Below are positions 17,270 through 24,752 of a stretch of DNA of 64,000 nucleotides, piece by piece. The translations under genes were made by a program, and so were the position numbers. The number at the start of each line of letters is the position of its first letter. Within the stretch, counting starts at the first letter, position 1. This stretch comes from Thiotrichales bacterium (lineage in GTDB: Bacteria; Pseudomonadota; Gammaproteobacteria; HK1): assembly GCA_026709935.1 (NCBI GenBank), contig JAPOSC010000013.1, positions 1 to 64,000 of the forward strand, given 5' to 3'. Below the pieces are notes generated by a model, which was not told the origin of the DNA, made no database searches, and saw only the letters and a list, made by a program, of their open reading frames with translations.

Positions 17270-18514
17270 CTAGAGCCAGCGCTCCTCCAGGGGATACGTG
17301 GAGAGCTGTTCGAATCCGTCTGCGGTGATCAGCACCTGCTCCTCCAGCTTGACCGCCTCCCGGCCCCCGACCGGCGCGGCCAGTGCCTCGACGCACATCA
17401 CCATGCCTTCCCTGAACACGCCGTCGTAGCCGTTCGCCTCCCAGTCCTGCGGGTAGCGGATGGCGGGATATTCGTCGCAGAGCCCCACCCCGTGCATCGC
17501 GACGCCGTACCGCTGGGCCGCGAACTCCTCGCCCAGGGGAAGCAGCGACTCGGTCAGTTCACGGAAGGACAGCCCCGGCTTCAGCAACGCCTTGTTGTGC
17601 TGGATGTGGGCGTAGGCGTCGGCGTAGATGCGCCGCTGCTCGTCCGTCGGCTTTGCGTCGCACACCCACGAGCGGGAGATGTCGCAGCAGTAACCGTAGG
17701 GGCCGACGAGGTCGGTGTCGAAGCTCACCATGTCGCCCCGCTCGATGACCCGCATCGAGCACTCCCGGAACCAGGGGTTGGTGCGCGGCCCGGACGAAAG
17801 CAGGCGGGTCTCGATCCACTCGCCGCCGCCGGCGATGTTGCCGTGGTGCAGCTCGGCCCACAGCGCGTTCTCGGTGATGCCGGGCCGCATCGCCTCGCGC
17901 ATCTGCCCCATCGCTTGTTCGCACACCGCGATGGAATGGCGCATGAGCGCAATCTCGCCCGCGGACTTGATCTCCCGGGCGTTTTCCATCACCTCGAATC
18001 CATCGAAGATCTCGTAACCGTGGCGCTGCAGCTCGATGACCCCCTGCGGCGCGATGCGGTCGATGGCGATGCGCCGGTTCCCGCCGCTGTGTTCGCGGAT
18101 CAGAGCGTCCATGGCTGCGGCCCATTGCCGAGCCTTGTCCGTGTGCCTCGAACCCGCCCCGAAGTACAGGAAGGCGATGGCGGGGCGGATCTCGTCGATG
18201 GTCGGGATGCCCGCGCCGAGCAGGTCCTTGCCGCCGTAATCGAACAGCACCACGGGGCCTTCGGCCGGCACGTAGACGTAGCGGACCTCGTTGTGGACGC
18301 ACCAGATCTGCATGTTGGTCGCGTCGATCGCGTAGCGCGTGTTGAGCGTGTCGTAGAGGATGATGCCCGCGAGATCGCGTTCGACGAGAGCCTGGCGGAC
18401 CCGCCCGAGCCGGTAACGACGCACCTCGTCGAGATCGCAGGGCGGGGTGGTGTGGTCCATCGCGCCATGCTGGCGGGCGCCGGCCTGGACCCTGGCGCTG
18501 GAGATGCGGTTCAT
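17270..18514 (-). CDS. dddP: DddP-type M24 family protein, candidate DMSP lyase
   Basis: 414 aa with a pita-bread (M24 peptidase) C-terminal domain. It matches what I know of DddP, which splits dimethylsulfoniopropionate into DMS and acrylate, in distinctive blocks: RYAIDATNMQIW, GGEWIETRLLSSGPRTNPWF, FDTDLVGPYGYCCDISRSW, YGVAMHGVGLCDE and KLEEQVLIT. The metal-ligand pattern Asp-x-Asp, Asp, His, Glu, Glu is complete, and the Tyr and Asp flanking the His (Y-x4-H-x5-D) that act in DddP catalysis are kept. ATG 18514 or 18460 could start it. A relative with peptidase activity cannot be excluded. Only the M20 hydrolase is near; no acrylate-use genes are adjacent. Confidence 0.75.
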   Translation of the reverse strand: MNRISSARVQAGARQHGAMDHTTPPCDLDEVRRYRLGRVRQALVERDLAGIILYDTLNTRYAIDATNMQIWCVHNEVRYVYVPAEGPVVLFDYGGKDLLGAGIPTIDEIRPAIAFLYFGAGSRHTDKARQWAAAMDALIREHSGGNRRIAIDRIAPQGVIELQRHGYEIFDGFEVMENAREIKSAGEIALMRHSIAVCEQAMGQMREAMRPGITENALWAELHHGNIAGGGEWIETRLLSSGPRTNPWFRECSMRVIERGDMVSFDTDLVGPYGYCCDISRSWVCDAKPTDEQRRIYADAYAHIQHNKALLKPGLSFRELTESLLPLGEEFAAQRYGVAMHGVGLCDEYPAIRYPQDWEANGYDGVFREGMVMCVEALAAPVGGREAVKLEEQVLITADGFEQLSTYPLEERWL

Positions 18515-18665
18515 GTGTCGAGTCCGAGAGGTGATCGAAGGTCGTCTCCGGTGCCGCGACACCGGCCCCCACGCGGCCTCCGGCGGGAGGCGTTGGCCGG
18601 TACGACGATAGCACAGGGCCCCGCCTCCGCATCCATGATCGGTTAGCACGTTGAATTGCATAGAA

Positions 18666-18914
18666 TCATATCCATGCGGCGCCACACTCGACCCGTTCGA
18701 TGAGCAATCGCCGGGACTGATTCGGGTCGGGAGCCTCGTGCCGCATCATTGATTCGAGACGCCGCGCAATCCCCTTCGATACCCTCGGCGGCAGTACGAC
18801 GATATCGAGTATCACGGGCGCGGCCGCGGCAAAGACCGCCGCCCAGCGCTGTTCGGGCATCTTGTAAGCCGTGCGTCGCAATCGTTCCTGCACCGCAAGG
18901 AGCAGCCGATCCAA
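18666..18914 (-). CDS. Hypothetical 82-aa protein, possible fragment
   Basis: Open frame with a TTG start and a helical, Arg/Leu-rich product. A mid-section is hydrophobic (WAAVFAAAAPVILDIVVLPP) and followed by a basic region. No family recognised and no clear ribosome site. It sits just outside the decayed toxin-antitoxin area and may be the tail of a lost gene. Confidence 0.3.
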   Translation of the reverse strand: MDRLLLAVQERLRRTAYKMPEQRWAAVFAAAAPVILDIVVLPPRVSKGIARRLESMMRHEAPDPNQSRRLLIERVECGAAWI

Positions 18915-19013
18915 TCTGATCAGAGGGCGTGGCCCGCTTCAAGTCCTTGTTCTCTCGCCGATTCCGACGCTATCCGAACACGGATGCGCGAGACGGCAGT
19001 CGGTTTCGGTCAT

Positions 19014-19142
19014 GGAGATTCTCTCGGCACGTGATCAGGGGCGCCGACCCTGATGCCGTTCGTTCTCGACACTTCGGCCACCGCATCCTGGTGTTTCGAG
19101 TATGAGGACACGCCGGTGGCGGATACGGCGATGGATCGGCTG
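19014..19142 (+). pseudogene. Truncated VapB tail and VapC N-terminus
   Basis: A short frame ending ...RDQGRRP (stop TGA 19051-19053) overlaps the ATG of a clear VapC N-terminus at 19053 by one base, the usual antitoxin-toxin junction. The VapC part reads MPFVLDTSATASWCFEYED...VADTAMDRL, with the first PIN Asp, then loses similarity at about 19142. There it joins the sequence carrying the 83-bp repeat. So a VapBC pair was cut on both sides by recombination, leaving only the junction. Confidence 0.6.
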
Positions 19143-19177
19143 CCGGGTGACACAGGTCGGACGATAGGGCTAGAGGG

Positions 19178-19260
19178 GCAGGTTGCGAGAACACGGGAGA
19201 CGGAGATGCGACGATTGGCACTGGAGCAAGGCGGCACAGGAAGCACGAACCCGATGAGCC
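19178..19260 (+). repeat. 83-bp direct repeat, copy 1
   Basis: About 75 of 83 bases match 20633-20715. The same reading frame is open in both and encodes QVARTRE-x-E-x-RRL-x-LEQGGTGS-x-NPMS. Of the base differences about three are silent. Copy 1 is fused in frame after the truncated VapC start. Confidence 0.75.
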
Positions 19261-19402
19261 TGTTCGCACCGTTACGATGCCGGCGAGATTGTCGGCGGCA
19301 GCCTTGCTCATTCGCAACTCCACCGTGACTTCGCTGTCGGTATCGGAACACGATGCCAAGTGTACAATTCAATGATTCGGCGATGAGTTCAGGACTGTCG
19401 CC

Positions 19403-19697
19403 ATGAGAGAGGATTTCAAGGCTGTTGATATTGATAGATCGGCTCAGGCAGCACAGAACACGCTGCATCTGCAATGCCGAAATGCTGGACGAGATCCGGG
19501 GATTGTCGGGGCACAGAGTCCTCGTGTACGGCGATATCGGTTACAACAAAGATGGGAAGCCAATCGCCATTCGGGTACGGCAATTCCAACGCCTGCGGAC
19601 CCGGGACGAGTTACCTCAGTCACACGACCTGCGAGGCGCATTCGCAAATTCGGCGGTGGCAGCAAGTGACCATGCGGATTATTTGCGGGAAAACTGA
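19403..19697 (+). pseudogene. Frameshifted small protein resembling a VapC-partner antitoxin
   Basis: The ATG frame at 19403 (MREDFKAVDIDRSAQ) loses sense after about 30 codons. A second frame, open to 19697, continues with well-formed protein sequence: EIRGLSGHRVLVYGDIGYNKDGKPIAIRV, then LRTRDELPQSHDLRG and a C-terminal YLREN. This beta-rich body with an LP...DLRG tail resembles small antitoxin-like proteins that accompany PIN toxins in other bacteria, from memory. One indel near 19480 would reconcile the frames. It lies between a broken VapC and an unusual PIN gene. Confidence 0.4.
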
Positions 19698-19757
19698 CGA
19701 CCAAGGATCGGTTCCGGCTGACACAGGTCGAACGATGAGAGGGAGAGAGGTAGGAAG

Positions 19758-20396
19758 ATGCGCAAGATCGCGGTGGACGCAAACCTGTTGGTCAGGAACG
19801 CAGCGCGCCGGCTAATCCTGGGGACCGCCGAGCTGACAGGGTGCGGAGTCATCGTACCCGAAACTGCGGATCTGATGAGCAGGCAGGTGTACCGCAAGGT
19901 GAGAGGCAGTGGCGCCAGAGCACAAGTCATGCACGAGATGATCAAGGAAGGGAAGGACATCCACAGCGAGGAAGGGGCTGAGAGACTGAAGAACAGGTTG
20001 GACCTGCAAGAAGCGGATTTCGCGCGATGGCTGGACACGGAACCGGAACGGAACGACGGGGTACTGGAGAGAGGCCCGAGAACGGAGCAAACGAAGAGGA
20101 CGGCCGCAGCCTTGCTGGCCGCTGGGGTAGTAGAGGACGCGGAGGATACGAGGTTCGGTACTGGTGAGGACCCGCAGGTGCTGGCGGAGGCGCTGGAAGC
20201 CGGCGCGCAATGGATCGCGAGCGACAACCTCAAGACGATCGTGGTGGGGGCGATGGAGAGGTGGTTCGACAAGGAGCAGGTGATGGGGCGGTATATGCAC
20301 GTTCCGCGACCGTTCATCTTGCAGGCGGACGAAGCGGTCGGACAGTTGTTGAAGGAACACGACCCGCAAAGAATGGCGGACCCGTGGCAGGCCTAG
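19758..20396 (+). CDS. PIN-like nuclease domain protein
   Basis: 212 aa, longer than VapC. Acidic residues fit a PIN active site: Asp7 (KIAVDANLLVR), Glu35 (VIVPETADLM), Asp138 (GTGEDPQVLAEAL) and Asp156 (QWIASDNL). The middle (about 50-115) is a charged helical insertion. The plus strand here is strongly purine-rich, unlike the genes further left, which hints at a different origin. A tgacacaggtcg-acgat motif before it (19719-19736) repeats one at 19148-19165 before the first 83-bp repeat. RNase or toxin function is inferred; the partner is unclear. Confidence 0.6.
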   Translation: MRKIAVDANLLVRNAARRLILGTAELTGCGVIVPETADLMSRQVYRKVRGSGARAQVMHEMIKEGKDIHSEEGAERLKNRLDLQEADFARWLDTEPERNDGVLERGPRTEQTKRTAAALLAAGVVEDAEDTRFGTGEDPQVLAEALEAGAQWIASDNLKTIVVGAMERWFDKEQVMGRYMHVPRPFILQADEAVGQLLKEHDPQRMADPWQA

Positions 20397-20539
20397 GTCT
20401 TGCGGGTAGCCGTATGTGCCGCACTGTGCGAGTCCGAAAGTCGGGATGTAGACGTGGAGAACAGGGTGTGGAATCTCGGACGATTCGGGAGCGGCGTGGT
20501 CAACGGGGGAGCGAGAGATACCGGAGGACTGGTACGAAG

Positions 20540-20866
20540 ATGGACACGAATGGCGAAGATGAGGCTCGACAGGGGACGGCGCGCGGAGGTGGTGAAGGAT
20601 CTCGCGAGGATGCGCGATGTCGTGAGCACGAAGCAGGTTGCGAGAACACGAGAGGCGGAGGCGCGACGGTTGTCACTGGAGCAGGGCGGCACAGGAAGCC
20701 CGAACCCGATGAGCCCGCAGGAGAGTGCGAGGTAGGGTGGTGGAAGGACGCACTGGACGAAGTGGGAGACAGGGAGGAACTCTGGATGATCGCGTGGGCG
20801 TGGGAGAAGGCGTACCCCGGCGAGAGCGGAGACGCGGCCGTGAGCGGGTGGACGTATTGGGATTAG
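20540..20866 (+). CDS. Hypothetical protein overlapping repeat copy 2
   Basis: 108 codons from ATG 20540. The C-terminal 45 residues look like real protein (WWKDALDEVGDREELWMIAWAWEKAYPG...WTYWD), while the first half is low-complexity Gly/Arg/Glu. A second, shorter frame (20550-20735) overlaps it and carries the repeat in the same frame as copy 1. Which frame is used, or whether this is a frameshifted fusion, cannot be decided. Confidence 0.3.
   Translation: MDTNGEDEARQGTARGGGEGSREDARCREHEAGCENTRGGGATVVTGAGRHRKPEPDEPAGECEVGWWKDALDEVGDREELWMIAWAWEKAYPGESGDAAVSGWTYWD
20633..20715 (+). repeat. 83-bp direct repeat, copy 2
   Basis: Second copy of the 19178-19260 sequence, 1455 bp away (a multiple of three). 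Here the frame continues MSPQESAR and stops. Both copies sit at the end of decayed toxin-antitoxin material. Confidence 0.75.
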
Positions 20867-20976
20867 GGACCACCAGCGGGCGGCATGTCCCCAGCAGGGT
20901 TTCACATCGAGGCCCGGACGGATCAAGGTCCGAGTTCGAGGTGCCTATGGAGCCAAGCGAGATGAAAGGTAATTAG

Positions 20977-22372
20977 GTCGAGGCCGCGATGGGCGCACGC
21001 ATCGTCATCATGAATCCACCGTTCACGAATCGAACGAAGATGGGCGAGAAATTCCCCGACGAGGTTCAGAATGCTTTGCGACAGCGGGTCGATGCACTGG
21101 AGTCGGGCCTGATCCGGAACGATCCGGAACGATCCGGAACTCGAGGGAGTTGCAAGCAAAACGGCGATCGCACCATTGTTTGAGATGTTGGCCGATCGCG
21201 TCGCAGATACTGCCAATGGTGTTGTAGCGATGATCAGGCCCACAATTGTATGTTCAGGCCCCTCCAATGAGCAGATACGCAGGGTCCTCGCCAAGCGGTT
21301 CCATATCCACACACTGCTGACATGTCACTGTCCGGGAAATGTGAATCTGAGCCAGAATACCGCGATCAATGAGAGCCTGATCGTCATGCAACGCCATGGT
21401 GGAGGTGAGACACCTGCGACGCGCATTGTCGCCTTGGACCGGTTTCCGGGCGATGAGGCAGCGATGAGTGAGCTGTATGAAGCCCTGCATCGGACCGAAT
21501 CGGGACGACTCCCGGAGGGGTGGGGAGAGGTCTCACGATGGCCGGCCAAATGGACTGAAGCGGGGGACTGGACAGCGGGGGTGTTTCGCGCACCTGCGCT
21601 CGCCGAAGCGGCCTATGAGATTGCACACTCTTCGACACTGATTCCGATGGAAGAGCAGGAGATGGTGCCGTCTGCCGTCTTGATGGGTGGACAAATTGCG
21701 CAGTACAAGCGCCATGTGCAACCTGATGCATTGGGAGCCTTTCCAGTTTTCTACTCCAAGAGTGCGGATGTTCAACGAAAGATACGCGGCGCCCCCGACG
21801 AGCATTGGGCGCCTAGGCGAGAAGTTCGGCGGGAGCAGTGGGTGGACCTGCCAGATGCAGACGATTCGTTACACCCCGATACCGCAAGAGTCATGCGGCA
21901 CGCCGCTCACCTGCTAGTCACAGCCGGGCAGGATACCGGCACCGGTCGTCTGACGTCAGTGGTGCGGGACGAACCATCGCTTGGTTTGGGATGGCTTCCG
22001 GTCCCAGGCATTATGTTGGAGCAGGCTCGGGCGGCTTCCGTTTTTCTCAACTCGACCGCAGGGCGACTGCAACTGATGCGTAATCCTGGAATGAAACTGG
22101 CATTTCCTCAATACAACCCCGCGGGCCTGAAAACCATTCGTCTGCCCGACCTGTCCGACAAGGGCACCGTCGAGCGTCTGACGCGATACTGGGAAACTAC
22201 AGCAGATGAGGAGGTCCCCCAATACCGTGATGGCGAGTGCGAGGTCCGGCGCATCTGGGACGATGCGGTCTCCGATACTCTAGGATGGGACAAGGAGTGG
22301 CTGGCTGAACTCCGGCAGTGGCTGCATCGCGAACCTCATGTCCGGGGGCTTGGGTATAACCAGTTCGGGTGA
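20977..22372 (+). pseudogene. N6-adenine DNA methyltransferase remnant, frameshifted by a 10-bp triplication
   Basis: The catalytic motif IV appears as ARIVIMNPPFTNRTKMG (about 21001-21045). The C-terminal two-thirds continues from 21140 to 22372: MLADRVADTANGVVAMIRPT, then an FH-I-H-T-LLTCH...LSQNTAINESLIV block typical of N-6 DNA methylases, and target-recognition-like sequence. Two defects are visible. The frame upstream of the NPPF motif is closed by TAG at 20974 and no AdoMet motif I is found. Three tandem copies of gatccggaac (21111-21140) shift the frame; with two copies the protein reads straight through. Probably the solo or fused methylase of a lost restriction system. Confidence 0.78.
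21111..21140 (+). repeat. Three tandem copies of a 10-bp unit inside the methyltransferase frame
   Basis: The unit gatccggaac is repeated exactly three times. The unit is not a multiple of three, so each gain or loss changes the frame. With two units, codons run from ...LIRNDPE into LEGVASKTAIAPLFEML without a stop; with three, translation stops at 21181-21183. Confidence 0.9.
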
Positions 22373-22495
22373 GCGTGCTCCTGGTGATGGAGTGGACTGA
22401 CTGACGGCTCTGCACGACGGAGACGCGGGATTTCGAGCGGTTTATAGCAGAAGAAGACGGCCTGGCAATGAACAAATTCACGAAGTGTGAAAACC

Positions 22496-23083
22496 ATGTC
22501 AACCCTCCAATTTCCCTATCGAAACCGATGGCCAACGCGCCAGTCAGCAACGGTGCCTACAATGCCGATGCGGTGGAGAATCATCGACACCAGTCCCTAC
22601 CCCGGAAGGTATATCACGGGAGAACTCAGTTTGAATCTCCCATTCGGCACCGTCGCAGACTGGCATCCAACCGTATGGAAAACAAGCTGTGAACATCCAT
22701 TAAGCACACGCTCGCGCGGTCGCGACGCATGCTGCACGCTTGGGAATGCACTGTGGGAAGTCGAAGGACTCGTGGATGCGCGAGATGCGCTTCAACAAAT
22801 CGGTCATCCCCAAGGGGATTCGCACACCGTGATATGGGCGGCAAAGCATGCGCGCGCAGTAGCCGAAATGGTTCTGACAGGTCTCTTTGCAGACAAAAAA
22901 ATATACAGCCCAGACCCCAGAACAGTGATCAGATGGTTGTCCAGAAAAAAAATGGAAGAATGCAGAACATACCTGCAATCGGTCCAACACAGACTCTCAC
23001 TCGAACAAGCAGATGAACTGCGGAGTTGGATGGAAAGGACCTATCAGGACCCACTTCTGCACGTGAACAACAGGACCTCGTGA
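22496..23083 (+). CDS. Unknown protein coupled to an AbiEii-like nucleotidyltransferase
   Basis: About 195 aa from ATG 22496; GTG 22487 or the internal ATG at 22565-22571 are alternatives, the last giving a cleaner start MRWRIIDTSPYPG. I recognise no family. Visible features are an N-terminal beta-like part (PGRYITGELSLNLPFGTVADWHP), a middle with TLGNALWEVEGLVDARDALQQIGHP and a helical, Arg/Lys-rich C-terminus. No clear winged-helix motif is seen, unlike AbiEi antitoxins. Its stop and the next start form TGATG, so the two are translated together. The codons are more AT-rich than the surrounding genes, suggesting transfer. By position it is the candidate antitoxin or regulator. Confidence 0.6.
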   Translation: MSTLQFPYRNRWPTRQSATVPTMPMRWRIIDTSPYPGRYITGELSLNLPFGTVADWHPTVWKTSCEHPLSTRSRGRDACCTLGNALWEVEGLVDARDALQQIGHPQGDSHTVIWAAKHARAVAEMVLTGLFADKKIYSPDPRTVIRWLSRKKMEECRTYLQSVQHRLSLEQADELRSWMERTYQDPLLHVNNRTS

Positions 23084-24054
23084 TGGAAATCATCCATGCT
23101 GACGAGGAAATGCAGACAATCGAAGCCCGACTGGGATGGATGCTGAACAACCTGTACAGAGAAAGCGACCGGAGGCAAAGCACATTTCAACGCCCCGTCC
23201 TGATCGGCGGCACAGCCCTCAGACGCGCCTATGGACTGACTCGACCGTCCACAGATCTTGATTTTGCCGTCGAAGACGCAAGCGAAATGGATTTGATCCG
23301 GCGAACAATCAAAAGAATCATGTCTGAACGGTGGCCGCAATCAAAAGAACATGTACGAACTGACGACGAGACGGGTTGGCACATCGGCGATCAAGTAAGC
23401 GGAATGCTGCTCCACTATGGAGGCATGATGATGCCAGCGACAACACTGGAGCTGGCACGGTTCCAGAATCAGATATGGACATTGCCCATGTCACGACTCG
23501 CCACCATGAAAGTCGACGTCGCCGATGGGAAAAGGCACAAGATCCGTGACCTGTACGACCTCGGATTCATCGCCGAACACTACCCGGGAGACTTGACCGA
23601 GCGCCAACTTCAAATCACAGACTCATTGGCACGACAACTGTACTCCACACAGAACCCCTGGCACCAAAATCATCTCCAGGACCCGCTCTTCGAACCCATT
23701 GAGCCGATTTCTCTGGCAGAGCAAATCCGCGAAGCGGTATCAGAAGCACACAGACACATCGATGGCGCAAGAAGGGGGCTATGGCTGAATCAATCGCAAG
23801 CGTTAGCAACCATGGAAGAGGTCTTGTTCGAATCCCCCGTGGGGGAATGGAGAACAACGCAACACGAATCCTGCGTTAAAGCACAATGGATCGCAAAGTC
23901 GGGAGAAATTCAATGGAGTGGCACGCTTGAAAACCACACGAGAGCCCAATCACTCGCTGATTTTCTCGGATTGGAAGACCCCAAGGAAGATGACAACAAG
24001 AAACACGACATGGCGCACTCCCGCAGGCGGGGCTCCAATGAGCACGAGCGCTGA
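23083..24054 (+). CDS. AbiEii/AbiGii-type nucleotidyltransferase toxin candidate
   Basis: 323 aa. The nucleotidyltransferase core is clear: VLIGGTALRRAYGLTRPSTDLDF at residues 39-61, with the GG and the metal-binding Asp58-x-Asp60. A later LATMKVDVADGKRHKIRDLYDLGFI fits the Lys and Asp of the AbiEii/MenT family, which add nucleotides to tRNA 3' ends. The C-terminal third is unusual, with WRTTQHESCVKAQWIAKSG and a Lys/Asp/Arg-rich tail. ATG 23083 is part of TGATG shared with the upstream gene. An abortive-infection toxin is the likely role; the target is not shown. Confidence 0.75.
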   Translation: MEIIHADEEMQTIEARLGWMLNNLYRESDRRQSTFQRPVLIGGTALRRAYGLTRPSTDLDFAVEDASEMDLIRRTIKRIMSERWPQSKEHVRTDDETGWHIGDQVSGMLLHYGGMMMPATTLELARFQNQIWTLPMSRLATMKVDVADGKRHKIRDLYDLGFIAEHYPGDLTERQLQITDSLARQLYSTQNPWHQNHLQDPLFEPIEPISLAEQIREAVSEAHRHIDGARRGLWLNQSQALATMEEVLFESPVGEWRTTQHESCVKAQWIAKSGEIQWSGTLENHTRAQSLADFLGLEDPKEDDNKKHDMAHSRRRGSNEHER

Positions 24055-24154
24055 TTGCACGACACGCTCCACTGAGTCGTTATCGACCTATCGGCAATTC
24101 CCCGCCAGTCGCACGGAGCGGCGGGGAGAATGCAGTGGGACACTGCACAAGGCA

Positions 24155-24670
24155 TTACGGAGTAGGAATGGGAGGGCACAAGGAACCGTATACCCGAACC
24201 TCCCCGTGGACATACGGCAGAATCGTGCCGGTGGCCCCTGGGTGCCTTGTGGTCAGTCGGACATTGTTGATCTCATTGTCGTCATTCGGATCGAGCGCGA
24301 TGCCCACATGGAAAATCTTAGGCTTAACTTGGCCAAGCAGACCGCTCGGGCGTTTCAGAACCCTCACGAAGAACGATTTCTCGGTATCCCCGGCTTCGAA
24401 GCGAAGCACACCCCGCTGTACGGCGTAATCGACATTCGGCACCGCTTCGCTGCCGTGGATGACGTAATTGCCCGAGCCACTGGCCCAGAGGACATTGGCC
24501 GCAGCGGGTCCTTGCTTCCTGACGATAAACTTGATCGCTGGATCGACATGAGTTGAAGAAAAAGCGAACTGCGCGAACTCGATAGTCGTCTCGTCATTGG
24601 CGACCAACAGAGCGGGCAGCAGTGTCAACATGCCTGTCAGAGTCAATGCCGTTGCTTTGAGCATCTTCAT
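24155..24670 (-). CDS. Exported protein with a Calx-beta-like domain
   Basis: 171 aa. Signal peptide MKMLKATALTLTGMLTLLPALLVA. The mature part matches a Calx-beta pattern: a strand pair, then NYVIHGSEAVPNVDYAVQRG, VLRFEAGDTEKSFFVRVL and a later DPNDDNEINNVRLTT. Such domains bind calcium or act as adhesive beta-sandwiches. The ATG has a GGAG at good spacing. It has no clear link to the defence genes on either side; function unknown. Confidence 0.65.
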   Translation of the reverse strand: MKMLKATALTLTGMLTLLPALLVANDETTIEFAQFAFSSTHVDPAIKFIVRKQGPAAANVLWASGSGNYVIHGSEAVPNVDYAVQRGVLRFEAGDTEKSFFVRVLKRPSGLLGQVKPKIFHVGIALDPNDDNEINNVRLTTRHPGATGTILPYVHGEVRVYGSLCPPIPTP

Positions 24671-24752
24671 GAATCACTCCTTGTGTGGCTGGTTGGGCGT
24701 TGAGTGCCGACATCGACCGTCCACACTCTGATCGGCAAGTCCGCAAGCCACT

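Noticed and set aside
19148-19736. Possible integron attC sites from the repeated tgacacaggtcg motif
   Set aside because: No matching RYYYAAC/GTTRRRY core pairs, no imperfect palindrome and no integrase in the window.
23826-23846. Second tRNA T-arm-like gttcgaatccccc with a short stem
   Set aside because: It lies inside the intact nucleotidyltransferase frame and no other tRNA arms are present.
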